A stretch of 35,071 bases of DNA, from NCBI GenBank assembly GCA_023255285.1, contig JALRIY010000002.1, forward strand, positions 1-35,071, written 5' to 3'. Every line of letters starts with the position of its first letter. The first letter of the stretch is position 1. This DNA comes from Algoriphagus sp. GTDB taxonomy: Bacteria; Bacteroidota; Bacteroidia; Cytophagales; Cyclobacteriaceae. Made by a program: the position numbers and the translations under genes. Below the pieces are notes generated by a model, which worked only from the letters and a program-made list of their open reading frames with translations, was not told the origin of the DNA and made no database searches. Shown here piece by piece: positions 26,567 through 35,071 of the stretch.

Positions 26567-29500
26567 ATGAGGCAAAATTTACTCAAGAATTTGATGGCTC
26601 TATTCCTGCTCGTGTTGAGCTCGGGGCTAGCAATGTCACAGGGAGTTACTACTTCCGGTATTACCGGTACAGTAACTGAGGCCAACGGACAGCCTTTACC
26701 GGGCGCAAACGTGGTTGCTACACACCTTCCTTCTGGTACTCGCTATGGTGCAGTATCTAACGTAGAAGGTAAATATTCAATTCCAGGTATGCGTATTGGA
26801 GGTCCTTACAGACTTTCTGTATCTTTTATCGGTTTTTCTACCCAAGAAATAGATGGTCTAAATCTTTCCTTAGGTACATTTTCAAATGTGAATGTCTCTC
26901 TAAAAGAAGATGGTCAGGAACTTTCTGAAGTTTTGATCACAGCCGATCAAAATAGCCTCTTCTCTAACGAACGCACAGGTGCCAATACAGCGATAGACAA
27001 CAGAGCCCTAAACAAGCTTCCAACCATCTCTAGAAGTATCAACGACTTCACTCGTTTGTCCCCACAATCCAACGGGCAATCTTTCGCTGGACAGGATTCA
27101 AGATTGAACAACATCACTGTAGATGGATCGTATTTTAACAACTCTTTCGGTTTGGGCTCTGGTTCTAACCCCGGTGGTAGAACTGGTGTATCCCCGATCT
27201 CTTTGGACGCGATCGAACAAATCTCCGTAAACGTAGCGCCATATGACGTGAGACAGGGTAATTTCACGGGTGCTGGTGTAAATACCGTAACACGTTCAGG
27301 TACGAACGAATTTTCAGGTTCTGCTTATTATTTCTGGAGAAATAACAACAATGTAGGAACCAAAGCTGGTGAAAACACTTTCAACCCAGGTGACTTTACG
27401 TACAAGCAAATTGGTTTCCGCGTAGGTGGTCCGATTATCAAAGACAAGTTGTTTTTCTTTGCTTCATTTGAAGACGAATCAGAAGCTAGACCAGGAACTA
27501 CTTGGAAGGCAAATCGTGGTGAAGCAATTGAAGGTAACGTCACTCGTGTATTAGCTTCAGACTTGGATGGATTAAGCAGCTACTTGAGCTCAAAGTACAA
27601 CTACGAAACAGGCCCTTACGAAGGATATGATAATGAAACATTGGGCACCAAGTTTTTGATTAAATTGGATTACAACATCAACGACAAAAACAAGTTGAGC
27701 TTGCGTTACAATCACCTAGATTCTTCTACGGATGTACTGATGTCAGGTTCTTCTTCCTTGGGTAACGGTGGACGTAACCGTAATCCAAATGCTTTGAACT
27801 TCCAAAATTCAAACTACAGCATCTTGGAAAATATACGATCTGTAGTAGCCGAATTGAACTCTCGTATTAGAAGCAATATATCAAACAATTTGATTGTTGG
27901 TTACACGTACCAGGACGAAAGCCGTGGATTTAAAGGTGAGTTTTTCCCATTGGTGGATATCTTGAAGGATAACTTGACCTATACTTCTTTTGGTTTTGAG
28001 CCATTCACGCCAAACAACGAATTGCGCTACAAGACTTTCCAAATTCAGGAGAACTTGCAAATTTTTGCAGGAAATCATACTATCACCACTGGTTTCAGCT
28101 ACGAAAATTACCAGTCTGAAAACGTGTTCTTCCCAGGTTCTCAATCTGTATATGTTTACAGATCTTTGGAGGACTTTTACAAGGATTCTGATAATTTCTT
28201 AGCGAACGGTAACTCTGCGCCTTCAGGTGTCAACTTGAGAAGATTCCAAGTACGTTGGAACAATATTCCAGGATCTGAGAAGCCTGTTCAGCCATTGGAA
28301 GTGAACTATGTAGGTGCATTTATTCAAGACGAATGGCAAGCAAGAACAAACTTGAAATTAACAGCAGGTTTGAGAGTAGACGTGCCTTATTTTGAAGAAA
28401 CTGCTCTTCGCAACGAAGAAATGGAGGATTTCTTTTTCAGAAATCAAGAAGGAGCTTACATCAACTACAGAACCGATCAGCTTCCAGGAGCCAACTTGCT
28501 TTGGTCTCCAAGAGTTGGTTTCAACTGGGATGTATTTGACAACCAGAAAACGCAAGTTAGAGGTGGTTCAGGGGTATTTACCGGTCGTCCTGCTTACGTA
28601 TGGGTATCCAACCAAGTGGGTAATAATGGTATCTTGACAGGTTTTGCACAGTTGGATAATACGACTGCCAGACCATTCAATCCAGATCCAAATGCATACA
28701 AGCCTACTGAAGTAACAGGTCAGCCTGCTTCTTCTTACGAGCTTGCTCTATCTGAGAAGGATTTCAAATTCCCACAAGTGTGGAGAACCAACATTGCAGT
28801 TGATCAGCAGTTGCCAGCCGGCATCATTGCTACTGGAGAATTTATTTACAATCAGGATGTAAATGGTATTGCATATCACAATGCGAACCTTCCTGTACAC
28901 CAAAGCCAATATGCAGGCAATGACAACCGTCAAAGATGGACAAACAATCGAATCAACTCAAAAATCCCAAATGCAATAACTTTGAGTAACCAAGCAATTG
29001 GATATTCTTGGGTAGCTTCTTTCTCCTTGGAGAGACCATTTACCAATGGATTGTTTTTGAAAGCAGCTTATAGCTATGGGGAAGCAAAAAATACGGTAGA
29101 TCCAGGATCTATTGCTTCTGGATCATGGTTCAACAATCCAATATCCGGTGATCCAAACAATCCAGGTTTAGGCTTTTCTTCCAACTTTATGGGTCACAGA
29201 ACATTTGTAACTGCTTCCTATTCCAAAGACTTCTTCAAGTTTGGGAATACTTCTATCTCTATTTTCTGGGAAGGTAGAACGATTGGAAACGGTAGCTATG
29301 TATTCTCTTCGGATATGAATAACGATGGTGGTAGATCAAATGATTTAATTTACATCCCAGCGACTAAGGAAGAAATGAACTTCCAACAGTTTACTTCTAG
29401 TGGGAAGACCTTTACTGCTCAGGAACAAGCAGATGCTTTTGAAGCCTATATCTTGCAGGATGAGTATTTGAGTGCGAATCGTGGCAAATATGCAGAAAGA

Positions 29501-29830
29501 GGTGCGGTCATCATGCCAATGGTATATCGTGCAGATTTTTCCTTTGCTCAGCAGTTGTTTACCAACTTCAAAGGCAAAAAGAACAGCCTTGAATTCCGAG
29601 TGGATATCCTGAACGTAGGTAACCTTTTGGATCCAAATTTTGGAGTTGGTCAAACGTTTAACTCTACACAATTGTTAGCTGGAGGTTCTCCAACTGCAAG
29701 TGCCGATGGCAAGCCACAGTACAGATTGAGAAACTTTGGTACTAGCTTGATCTCCGAAACGTTTAGACCTACTGCAGGAGTTTCAGACGTTTGGAGCATG
29801 CAGTTTGGATTGAGATATATCTTCAATTAA
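26567..29830 (+). CDS. Oar-like TonB-dependent outer-membrane receptor with CarboxypepD_reg-like N-terminal domain
   Basis: 1087 aa; signal peptide; ITGTVTEANGQPLPGANVVATHLPSGTRYGAVSNVEGKYSIPGMRIGGPYRLSVSFIGF, plug-like DSRLNNITVDGSYFNNSFG and VAPYDVRQGNFTGAGVNTVTRSGTNEFSGSAYYFWRN; ends in WSMQFGLRYIFN. Confidence 0.94.
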   Translation: MRQNLLKNLMALFLLVLSSGLAMSQGVTTSGITGTVTEANGQPLPGANVVATHLPSGTRYGAVSNVEGKYSIPGMRIGGPYRLSVSFIGFSTQEIDGLNLSLGTFSNVNVSLKEDGQELSEVLITADQNSLFSNERTGANTAIDNRALNKLPTISRSINDFTRLSPQSNGQSFAGQDSRLNNITVDGSYFNNSFGLGSGSNPGGRTGVSPISLDAIEQISVNVAPYDVRQGNFTGAGVNTVTRSGTNEFSGSAYYFWRNNNNVGTKAGENTFNPGDFTYKQIGFRVGGPIIKDKLFFFASFEDESEARPGTTWKANRGEAIEGNVTRVLASDLDGLSSYLSSKYNYETGPYEGYDNETLGTKFLIKLDYNINDKNKLSLRYNHLDSSTDVLMSGSSSLGNGGRNRNPNALNFQNSNYSILENIRSVVAELNSRIRSNISNNLIVGYTYQDESRGFKGEFFPLVDILKDNLTYTSFGFEPFTPNNELRYKTFQIQENLQIFAGNHTITTGFSYENYQSENVFFPGSQSVYVYRSLEDFYKDSDNFLANGNSAPSGVNLRRFQVRWNNIPGSEKPVQPLEVNYVGAFIQDEWQARTNLKLTAGLRVDVPYFEETALRNEEMEDFFFRNQEGAYINYRTDQLPGANLLWSPRVGFNWDVFDNQKTQVRGGSGVFTGRPAYVWVSNQVGNNGILTGFAQLDNTTARPFNPDPNAYKPTEVTGQPASSYELALSEKDFKFPQVWRTNIAVDQQLPAGIIATGEFIYNQDVNGIAYHNANLPVHQSQYAGNDNRQRWTNNRINSKIPNAITLSNQAIGYSWVASFSLERPFTNGLFLKAAYSYGEAKNTVDPGSIASGSWFNNPISGDPNNPGLGFSSNFMGHRTFVTASYSKDFFKFGNTSISIFWEGRTIGNGSYVFSSDMNNDGGRSNDLIYIPATKEEMNFQQFTSSGKTFTAQEQADAFEAYILQDEYLSANRGKYAERGAVIMPMVYRADFSFAQQLFTNFKGKKNSLEFRVDILNVGNLLDPNFGVGQTFNSTQLLAGGSPTASADGKPQYRLRNFGTSLISETFRPTAGVSDVWSMQFGLRYIFN

Positions 29831-29850
29831 TTCGTATTCCATTGCTATGG

Positions 29851-29882
29851 AAAGCGCTCCGAACCTCGGGGCGCTTTTTTTT
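29851..29882 (+). terminator. Intrinsic terminator of the TonB-dependent receptor gene
   Basis: AAAGCGCTCCGA-ACC(wobble)-TCGGGGCGCTTT then T-run; 12-bp stem with one T-G wobble. Confidence 0.9.
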
Positions 29883-30023
29883 GTTTACTCACTAGTTACC
29901 ATCCAAGTTCATGTAAGCAAGTACGTTGGCGCATGTTCGAGAAAGGGATATCCCAATTATTTTCCATTGATGGCATCGATTTGCCTTCCTTATGTTTTCT
30001 AAAGGACTGCTGAAAAACAATGG

Positions 30024-30031
30024 TATATTTG
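30024..30031 (+). promoter_or_regulatory. Candidate -7 element TATATTTG upstream of the hydrolase-efflux operon
   Basis: TAnnTTTG match 41 nt upstream of ATG 30072; it makes the track's GTG start at 30039 unlikely. Confidence 0.45.
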
Positions 30032-30071
30032 TCTTCCTGTGGAGGGGTGCTTAATCAGGATTTGTTACCAT

Positions 30072-30857
30072 ATGTTATACTATAAGCAATTTTTGCATTC
30101 TACAAGTAGGGAGTGGGTGGTATTTATCCACGGTGCAGGAGGAAGTTCTGCGGTATGGTTTAAGCAGCTTCGAGACTTTCAAAAAGATTACAATCTTTTA
30201 TTGATTGACTTGAGAGGCCATGGGAAATCAGTGACTATGCCACAAGCAATTTGGTCACAACAGTACACTTTTGAGGCAGTTACGCGTGATATTGTGGAAG
30301 TATTAACACATCTTAAATTACCTCCGGCGCATTTCATGGGGGTTTCATTGGGAACTATTTTGGCGAGGCAATTGGCAGAACTCGAACCAGGACGCGTAAA
30401 ATCCTTGATTTTGGCTGGCGCAGTGACACGTTTGACCGTACAAAGCCGCCTTTTAGTTTTTTTTGGCAATGCATTCAAGCGAGTAATTCCTTATATGTGG
30501 CTATACCGGTTATTTGCTTTTATAGTAATGCCACGTAAGCAGCATGCTGAGTCTAGAAATTTGTTTATTCATGAGGCCCAAAAATTATGTCAAAAAGAAT
30601 TTATCCGCTGGTTTAAATTGACCAAAGACATCAATCCATTGCTTCGTTATTTTAAGGAAAAAGATTTGGGCATTCCAACTCTTTACATTATGGGAGATCA
30701 GGATGTGATGTTCCTAGAGCCTGTAAAAAATCTAATTCGCTTTCATAAAAATTCGATTCTTGAGGTATTAAATCAATGTGGCCATGTGGTTAATGTTGAA
30801 AAACCAGAGGAATTTAACCAACGCTCGCTGGCGTTTATAAAAAACCAACAGTACTAG
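30072..30857 (+). CDS. Alpha/beta hydrolase fold protein
   Basis: WVVFIHGAGGSSAVWFKQL, LLIDLRGHGKS, nucleophile elbow GVSLGT, PTLYIMGDQDVMF, catalytic His in NQCGHVVNVEKPEEFN. Confidence 0.92.
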   Translation: MLYYKQFLHSTSREWVVFIHGAGGSSAVWFKQLRDFQKDYNLLLIDLRGHGKSVTMPQAIWSQQYTFEAVTRDIVEVLTHLKLPPAHFMGVSLGTILARQLAELEPGRVKSLILAGAVTRLTVQSRLLVFFGNAFKRVIPYMWLYRLFAFIVMPRKQHAESRNLFIHEAQKLCQKEFIRWFKLTKDINPLLRYFKEKDLGIPTLYIMGDQDVMFLEPVKNLIRFHKNSILEVLNQCGHVVNVEKPEEFNQRSLAFIKNQQY

Positions 30858-30868
30858 TTCTTTTTACA

Positions 30869-31942
30869 ATGAAAAAACAAACCAAACTATTTCTTGTAGT
30901 AGGGATTCTTGCCTTGCTTGCTGCTGCCTATTTTTATCCTAGGTTAGGGAATCAAGAAGGAGAAAGTCCTGCCAAGTCAGGGCCTAAGGGGCCAGGTGAG
31001 CCTTTGGCAGTAGAGGTGATCCAATTGAAGAAGGAAACTTTGAATAACCAGCTTCAGGTTTCTGGAACTATTTTACCCAACGAGTCTGTAGCAATCAAGT
31101 CAGAAATTAGTGGGCTTGTTTCAAAAATAAATTTCAAGGAAGGAGAATACGTAACTAAGGGCACGCCACTCTTGTACCTAAATGACAACGAGCTTCAAGC
31201 ACAATTCCAACGGCTTCAGTACACACAAAAATTATTTCAAACCCAGGAATCTAGGCAAAAGCAACTTTTGGCAAGAGAGGCGATAAGTCAAGAAGAATAC
31301 GATATAGTACTTAACCAATACAATACAGCACTATCAGATATCAAATTGGTCCAAGCACAGCTTGAAAAGACTGTTATTCGTGCTCCATTTAGTGGCAGGT
31401 TAGGCCTACGTCAAGTATCGGAAGGGGCAGTAATCAATAGTTCAAATGTAATCGTAAGTATTGTCAATATTGATCCCATTAAACTAGAGTTCTCTATCCC
31501 AGAACGGTATGCAGGAATGGTCTCGGTAGGCTCTCCTATTTATTTTAGTAGTGAAGCTTCTAACGAAGAAGTAGTAGGAAAAGTCTATGCTTATGAACCC
31601 CAAATTGATGCAGCAACACGTACCATCAAATTGCGCGCACAAAGTCCCAATAGTGAAGGTAAATACCTTCCAGGGATGTTTGTAAAAATTCGATTTGTTC
31701 TGGATGTTCAGGAGGATGCCCTTCTCGTTCCAGCCGAATCTGTTATTCCTGAATTGTCAGGATACAAAGTATTCGTGGTAGGTGCGGATGGGAAAGCAGA
31801 ACAGCGACTCATTGAAATCGGTAAGCGTACCGATACACAAGTTCAGGTAGTCTCAGGCCTCAAGGAGGGAGATTTAGTCCTCACTACAGGGGTAATGCAA
31901 GTACGTCAAGGAATGCCAGTTAAGCCTACTCAAATAAATTAA
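30869..31942 (+). CDS. RND efflux periplasmic adaptor (membrane fusion protein)
   Basis: 357 aa; SGTILPNESVAIKSEISGLVSKINFKEGEYVTKGTPLLYLND, VIRAPFSGRLGLRQVSEGAVI, EPQIDAATRTIKLRAQ. Confidence 0.95.
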   Translation: MKKQTKLFLVVGILALLAAAYFYPRLGNQEGESPAKSGPKGPGEPLAVEVIQLKKETLNNQLQVSGTILPNESVAIKSEISGLVSKINFKEGEYVTKGTPLLYLNDNELQAQFQRLQYTQKLFQTQESRQKQLLAREAISQEEYDIVLNQYNTALSDIKLVQAQLEKTVIRAPFSGRLGLRQVSEGAVINSSNVIVSIVNIDPIKLEFSIPERYAGMVSVGSPIYFSSEASNEEVVGKVYAYEPQIDAATRTIKLRAQSPNSEGKYLPGMFVKIRFVLDVQEDALLVPAESVIPELSGYKVFVVGADGKAEQRLIEIGKRTDTQVQVVSGLKEGDLVLTTGVMQVRQGMPVKPTQIN

Positions 31943-31947
31943 CTCAC

Positions 31948-34900
31948 ATGGCTAGTCTCTCCAGTATCAGTATAAGAAGGCCAGTATTGGCAATGGTCAT
32001 GTCACTTGTCATCCTGCTATTTGGTGGGATTGGCATTTCGCTGTTGGGGGTACGCGAATACCCTTCTGTTGATCCTCCAGTGATTAATGTGAGTACTTCT
32101 TACGTGGGCGCCAATGCCGATGTCATCTTGGCTCAAATAACAGAACCACTTGAGGAACAGATTAATGGAATTCAAGGGATTAAATCCCTAACCTCTACGA
32201 GTTCGGATGGGCGTAGCAACATTACGGTAGAATTTGAGGTGGGAGCAGACTTAGAAGCTGCCGCAAACGATGTGCGGGACAAGGTTTCTGGCGCTCAGCG
32301 TAATTTACCACCTGATGCAGATCCTCCCGTCGTTTCAAAGGCAGATGCGGATTCCCAACCCATTATTGGAGTGAATGTTAAAAGCTCTAAAAGAAGTTTG
32401 CTTGAGCTTTCTGAAATTGCAGACAATGTATTTAAGGAGCGCCTACAAACTATCCCTGGTGTAAGTAGGGTACAAATATGGGGCGAAAAAGAATATGCCA
32501 TTCGCTTGCGTATGGACCCACTCAAAATGGCATCCTATGGCATCACTCCCATGGATGTGCTTGCCAAGATTCAAAGCGAAAATGTGGAACTTCCTTCTGG
32601 AAGAATCGAAGGACAGACCATTGAATTATCTGTGCGCACGAAAAGCAGGCTTAGTTCGCCACAAGAATTCAACGAGTTGATAATTAAAGAAAGCGAAACA
32701 AACTTAGTTCGGTTTCAGGATATTGGTACTGCGGAACTTTCGGCCTTAAATGAAAAGACCCTACTTCGTAGAGATGGAGTACCGATGGTGGCTGTTGTGC
32801 TTGTTCCCCTTCCTGGCTCCAACAACATTGAAATTGCCGATGAATTTTACAAGCGATTGGAGTTTATCAAAAAAGATCTCCCTGCAGATGTAAGCGCAGA
32901 GTTAGGTTTTGATGGAACTTCCTACATTCGGCAGTCCATTCAAGAGGTTCAAGAAACGATACTTACGGCCTTTATTCTCGTGGTTGCTATAATTTTCCTT
33001 TTTTTAAGGGATTGGCGAACCACTTTTATACCTGTTGTCACCATTCCGATTTCACTTATTGGCGTGTTTTTCATTATGTATTTGATGGATTTTTCCATCA
33101 ATGTACTTACTCTACTCGGAATTGTACTTTCCATTGGTTTGGTGGTGGATGATGCCATTGTCGTACTCGAAAACATATACTCTCGAATTGAAAAAGGGGA
33201 AAAGCCCATGGAGGCTGCTGCCAAAGGTTCTGAAGAAATATTTTTTGCAGTACTTGCTACTACGGTTGCCTTGGCAGCAGTTTTTCTGCCTGTAATTTTC
33301 TTGACAGGAACTACAGGGAGATTGTTTCGAGAATTTGGAATTGTTGTGGCTGGCTCTGTAATTATTTCCTCCTTTGTTGCACTTACCATGACCCCCATGC
33401 TGAGTGCAAAAATGCTGAAGTTGCGAACAAAGCAAAATGCGTTTTATCGGTTTACAGAACCATTCTTTGTTTGGTTAAACGAGCGCTACGATGCTGCTTT
33501 AAGTAGATTTATGACCGTTCGTTGGGTTGCTTTCCCAATCATTGGTCTAATGATGTTTGGGATTTACTGGCTTTTTTCAAACATTCAAACCGAGTTGGTT
33601 CCTATCGAAGATCGCTCAGAATTGCGTATCAACATGTCTGGCCCTGAGGGGGCAACCTTCTCATTTATGGACAAGGTTATCAGTGACCTAACCAATCAAC
33701 TCACGGTGGATTTAGCTGAAAATGAGCGAGAAGGCTTAACCAGTATGACCTCACCTGGATTTGGTACGGCCAATACCAACTCCGGATTTATACGAATTTA
33801 TTTGACAGACCCTGCAGTCCGTACGAGGACACAACAGGAGATCTTCACCCAAATTAACGGATCACTTAAAGGAGTGACAGCTGTTCGGGCGTTTGCCCAG
33901 CAACCTGTTTCTATTGGTGATCGACGAGGGGGATTGCCTGTTCAATATGTAATCCAAGCCCCAACGTTAGAAAAATTAAAGGAAGTAATTCCTCCCTTCT
34001 TGGAAAAAGCATCCCAAAACCCTGCCTTTATCTTTACAGATATCAATTTAAAGTTTACCAAACCTGAACTTGAGATAGAAATCGATCGTGAGCGGGCAAG
34101 AAACATGGGGGTATCGGTACAGGAAATTGCACGAACCTTGCAACTTTCTTATTCGGGACAACGATTTGCATATTTCATTAGAGGAGGCAAGCAATACCAG
34201 GTAATCGGTGAGATGCAACTTCAAGATCGAAATGAGCCTATAAATCTTCGCATGCTTTATGTGAGAGGTGATAATGGACAGCTCATTCAATTGGATAATT
34301 TGGTACGCGTGGTGGAGAAAAGTACTCCCCCTCAGTTGTACCGATTCAATCGTTTTGTAAGTGCCACTATCTCCGCAAATTTAGCCGATGGGGTGACCAT
34401 AGGCGTTGGATTGGAAGAGATGGATAAGATCGCAGCTGAAGTATTGGATGATTCGTATGCTACTGACGTTACCGGACCTTCCAAAGAATTTAGGGAAAGT
34501 TCCAACAGTTTGTTGTTTGCCTTTATTTTCGCCTTGGTTCTGATTTATTTGGTTCTTTCGGCTCAATTTGAAAGTTTCACGGATCCATTAACCATCATGT
34601 TTACAGTACCTTTAGCGATTTTTGGTGCATTGGCGACTCTTTGGCTATTTGGGTTTACCTTAAATATTTTTAGTCAAATTGGGATTATCATGCTTATTGG
34701 TTTGGTTACCAAGAATGGAATTTTAATTGTTGAATTTGCCAATCAACGTAAAGAACAGGGGATGGATGCAGAACAAGCGATTTTTGGAGCTGCAGTCGCC
34801 CGATTTAGACCAATTTTAATGACTAGTTTATCCACTATTTTGGGGATTCTTCCAATTGCCTTGGCTTTGGGAGCAGGTGCTGAAAGTAGGGTGCCTATGG

Positions 34901-35013
34901 GAGCTGCGGTAATCGGAGGGCTTACATTTTCTACCGTATTGACGCTATTCATCATCCCTGCAGTGTATACCTTCCTTACCTCTAAAAAAGGAGTTTTAGC
35001 AAAAACCGCATGA
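31948..35013 (+). CDS. RND multidrug efflux permease (HAE1 family)
   Basis: 1021 aa; ISIRRPVLAMVMSLVILLFGGIGISLLGVREYPSVDPPVINVSTSYVGANADVI, TM4 LGIVLSIGLVVDDAIVVLENIYSRIE, C-terminal GLVTKNGILIVEFANQ. Confidence 0.97.
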   Translation: MASLSSISIRRPVLAMVMSLVILLFGGIGISLLGVREYPSVDPPVINVSTSYVGANADVILAQITEPLEEQINGIQGIKSLTSTSSDGRSNITVEFEVGADLEAAANDVRDKVSGAQRNLPPDADPPVVSKADADSQPIIGVNVKSSKRSLLELSEIADNVFKERLQTIPGVSRVQIWGEKEYAIRLRMDPLKMASYGITPMDVLAKIQSENVELPSGRIEGQTIELSVRTKSRLSSPQEFNELIIKESETNLVRFQDIGTAELSALNEKTLLRRDGVPMVAVVLVPLPGSNNIEIADEFYKRLEFIKKDLPADVSAELGFDGTSYIRQSIQEVQETILTAFILVVAIIFLFLRDWRTTFIPVVTIPISLIGVFFIMYLMDFSINVLTLLGIVLSIGLVVDDAIVVLENIYSRIEKGEKPMEAAAKGSEEIFFAVLATTVALAAVFLPVIFLTGTTGRLFREFGIVVAGSVIISSFVALTMTPMLSAKMLKLRTKQNAFYRFTEPFFVWLNERYDAALSRFMTVRWVAFPIIGLMMFGIYWLFSNIQTELVPIEDRSELRINMSGPEGATFSFMDKVISDLTNQLTVDLAENEREGLTSMTSPGFGTANTNSGFIRIYLTDPAVRTRTQQEIFTQINGSLKGVTAVRAFAQQPVSIGDRRGGLPVQYVIQAPTLEKLKEVIPPFLEKASQNPAFIFTDINLKFTKPELEIEIDRERARNMGVSVQEIARTLQLSYSGQRFAYFIRGGKQYQVIGEMQLQDRNEPINLRMLYVRGDNGQLIQLDNLVRVVEKSTPPQLYRFNRFVSATISANLADGVTIGVGLEEMDKIAAEVLDDSYATDVTGPSKEFRESSNSLLFAFIFALVLIYLVLSAQFESFTDPLTIMFTVPLAIFGALATLWLFGFTLNIFSQIGIIMLIGLVTKNGILIVEFANQRKEQGMDAEQAIFGAAVARFRPILMTSLSTILGILPIALALGAGAESRVPMGAAVIGGLTFSTVLTLFIIPAVYTFLTSKKGVLAKTA

Positions 35014-35071
35014 AAAAAGGAACACTTTTGCTCGTATGGATCTTGAGCATAACCGGGGCTTGGGCACAAAT
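35010..35071 (+). CDS. Start of a secreted/outer-membrane protein, probably the TolC-type OMF (truncated by the window end)
   Basis: ATGA overlap with the RND stop; MKKGTLLLVWILSITGAWAQ signal peptide. OMF identity inferred from operon position only. Confidence 0.7.
   Translation, partial: MKKGTLLLVWILSITGAWAQ

Noticed and set aside
32949-33435. 149-aa and 107-aa minus ORFs within the RND permease
   Set aside because: Antisense to conserved TM segments of the pump; coding-shadow artefacts.
1-35071. Possible defense island, prophage, CRISPR or biosynthetic cluster
   Set aside because: I saw no repeat array, transposase, integrase, phage structural gene, tRNA-bounded insertion or biosynthetic megagene; content is mostly housekeeping.

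Overview
This 35 kb window looks like core chromosome from a Bacteroidota bacterium, probably Cytophagales/Cyclobacteriaceae-like. The lineage call is inferred from gene families, gene order and TAnnTTTG-type -7 elements. I can support about 26 protein-coding genes, including two partial genes at the window edges. In order they are: ClC-CBS chloride channel (truncated), M28 peptidase, an orphan secreted protein, yjjX/DUF84, yebC, a Spy/CpxP-like protein, gltD, gltB, gldE-like CorC/CNNM protein, ssb, mutY, HU, a TPR protein, an unannotated 29-aa COX24/AURKAIP1-type basic micro-protein, RNase E/G, a DUF3127 protein, an ECF sigma factor with an overlapping 79-aa ORF, aldehyde dehydrogenase, rluF, M23 peptidase, aspS, a YhhN-like protein, an Oar-like TonB-dependent receptor, and an alpha/beta hydrolase-MFP-RND-OMF efflux operon (OMF truncated). 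I saw no tRNA, rRNA, CRISPR array, prophage or transposase. There is no obvious large novel system such as a defense island or biosynthetic cluster. The best leads are: (1) the DUF3127 protein ends in an SSB-like acidic tip (DEDKLPF versus DDDLPF in the SSB of the same window); (2) the 29-aa micro-protein missed by the ORF track; (3) a soluble 79-aa ORF overlapping the ECF sigma gene, a candidate non-canonical anti-sigma factor; (4) mutually exclusive hairpins upstream of the Spy-like gene; (5) yebC and yjjX in the same frame, separated by one TAA codon.
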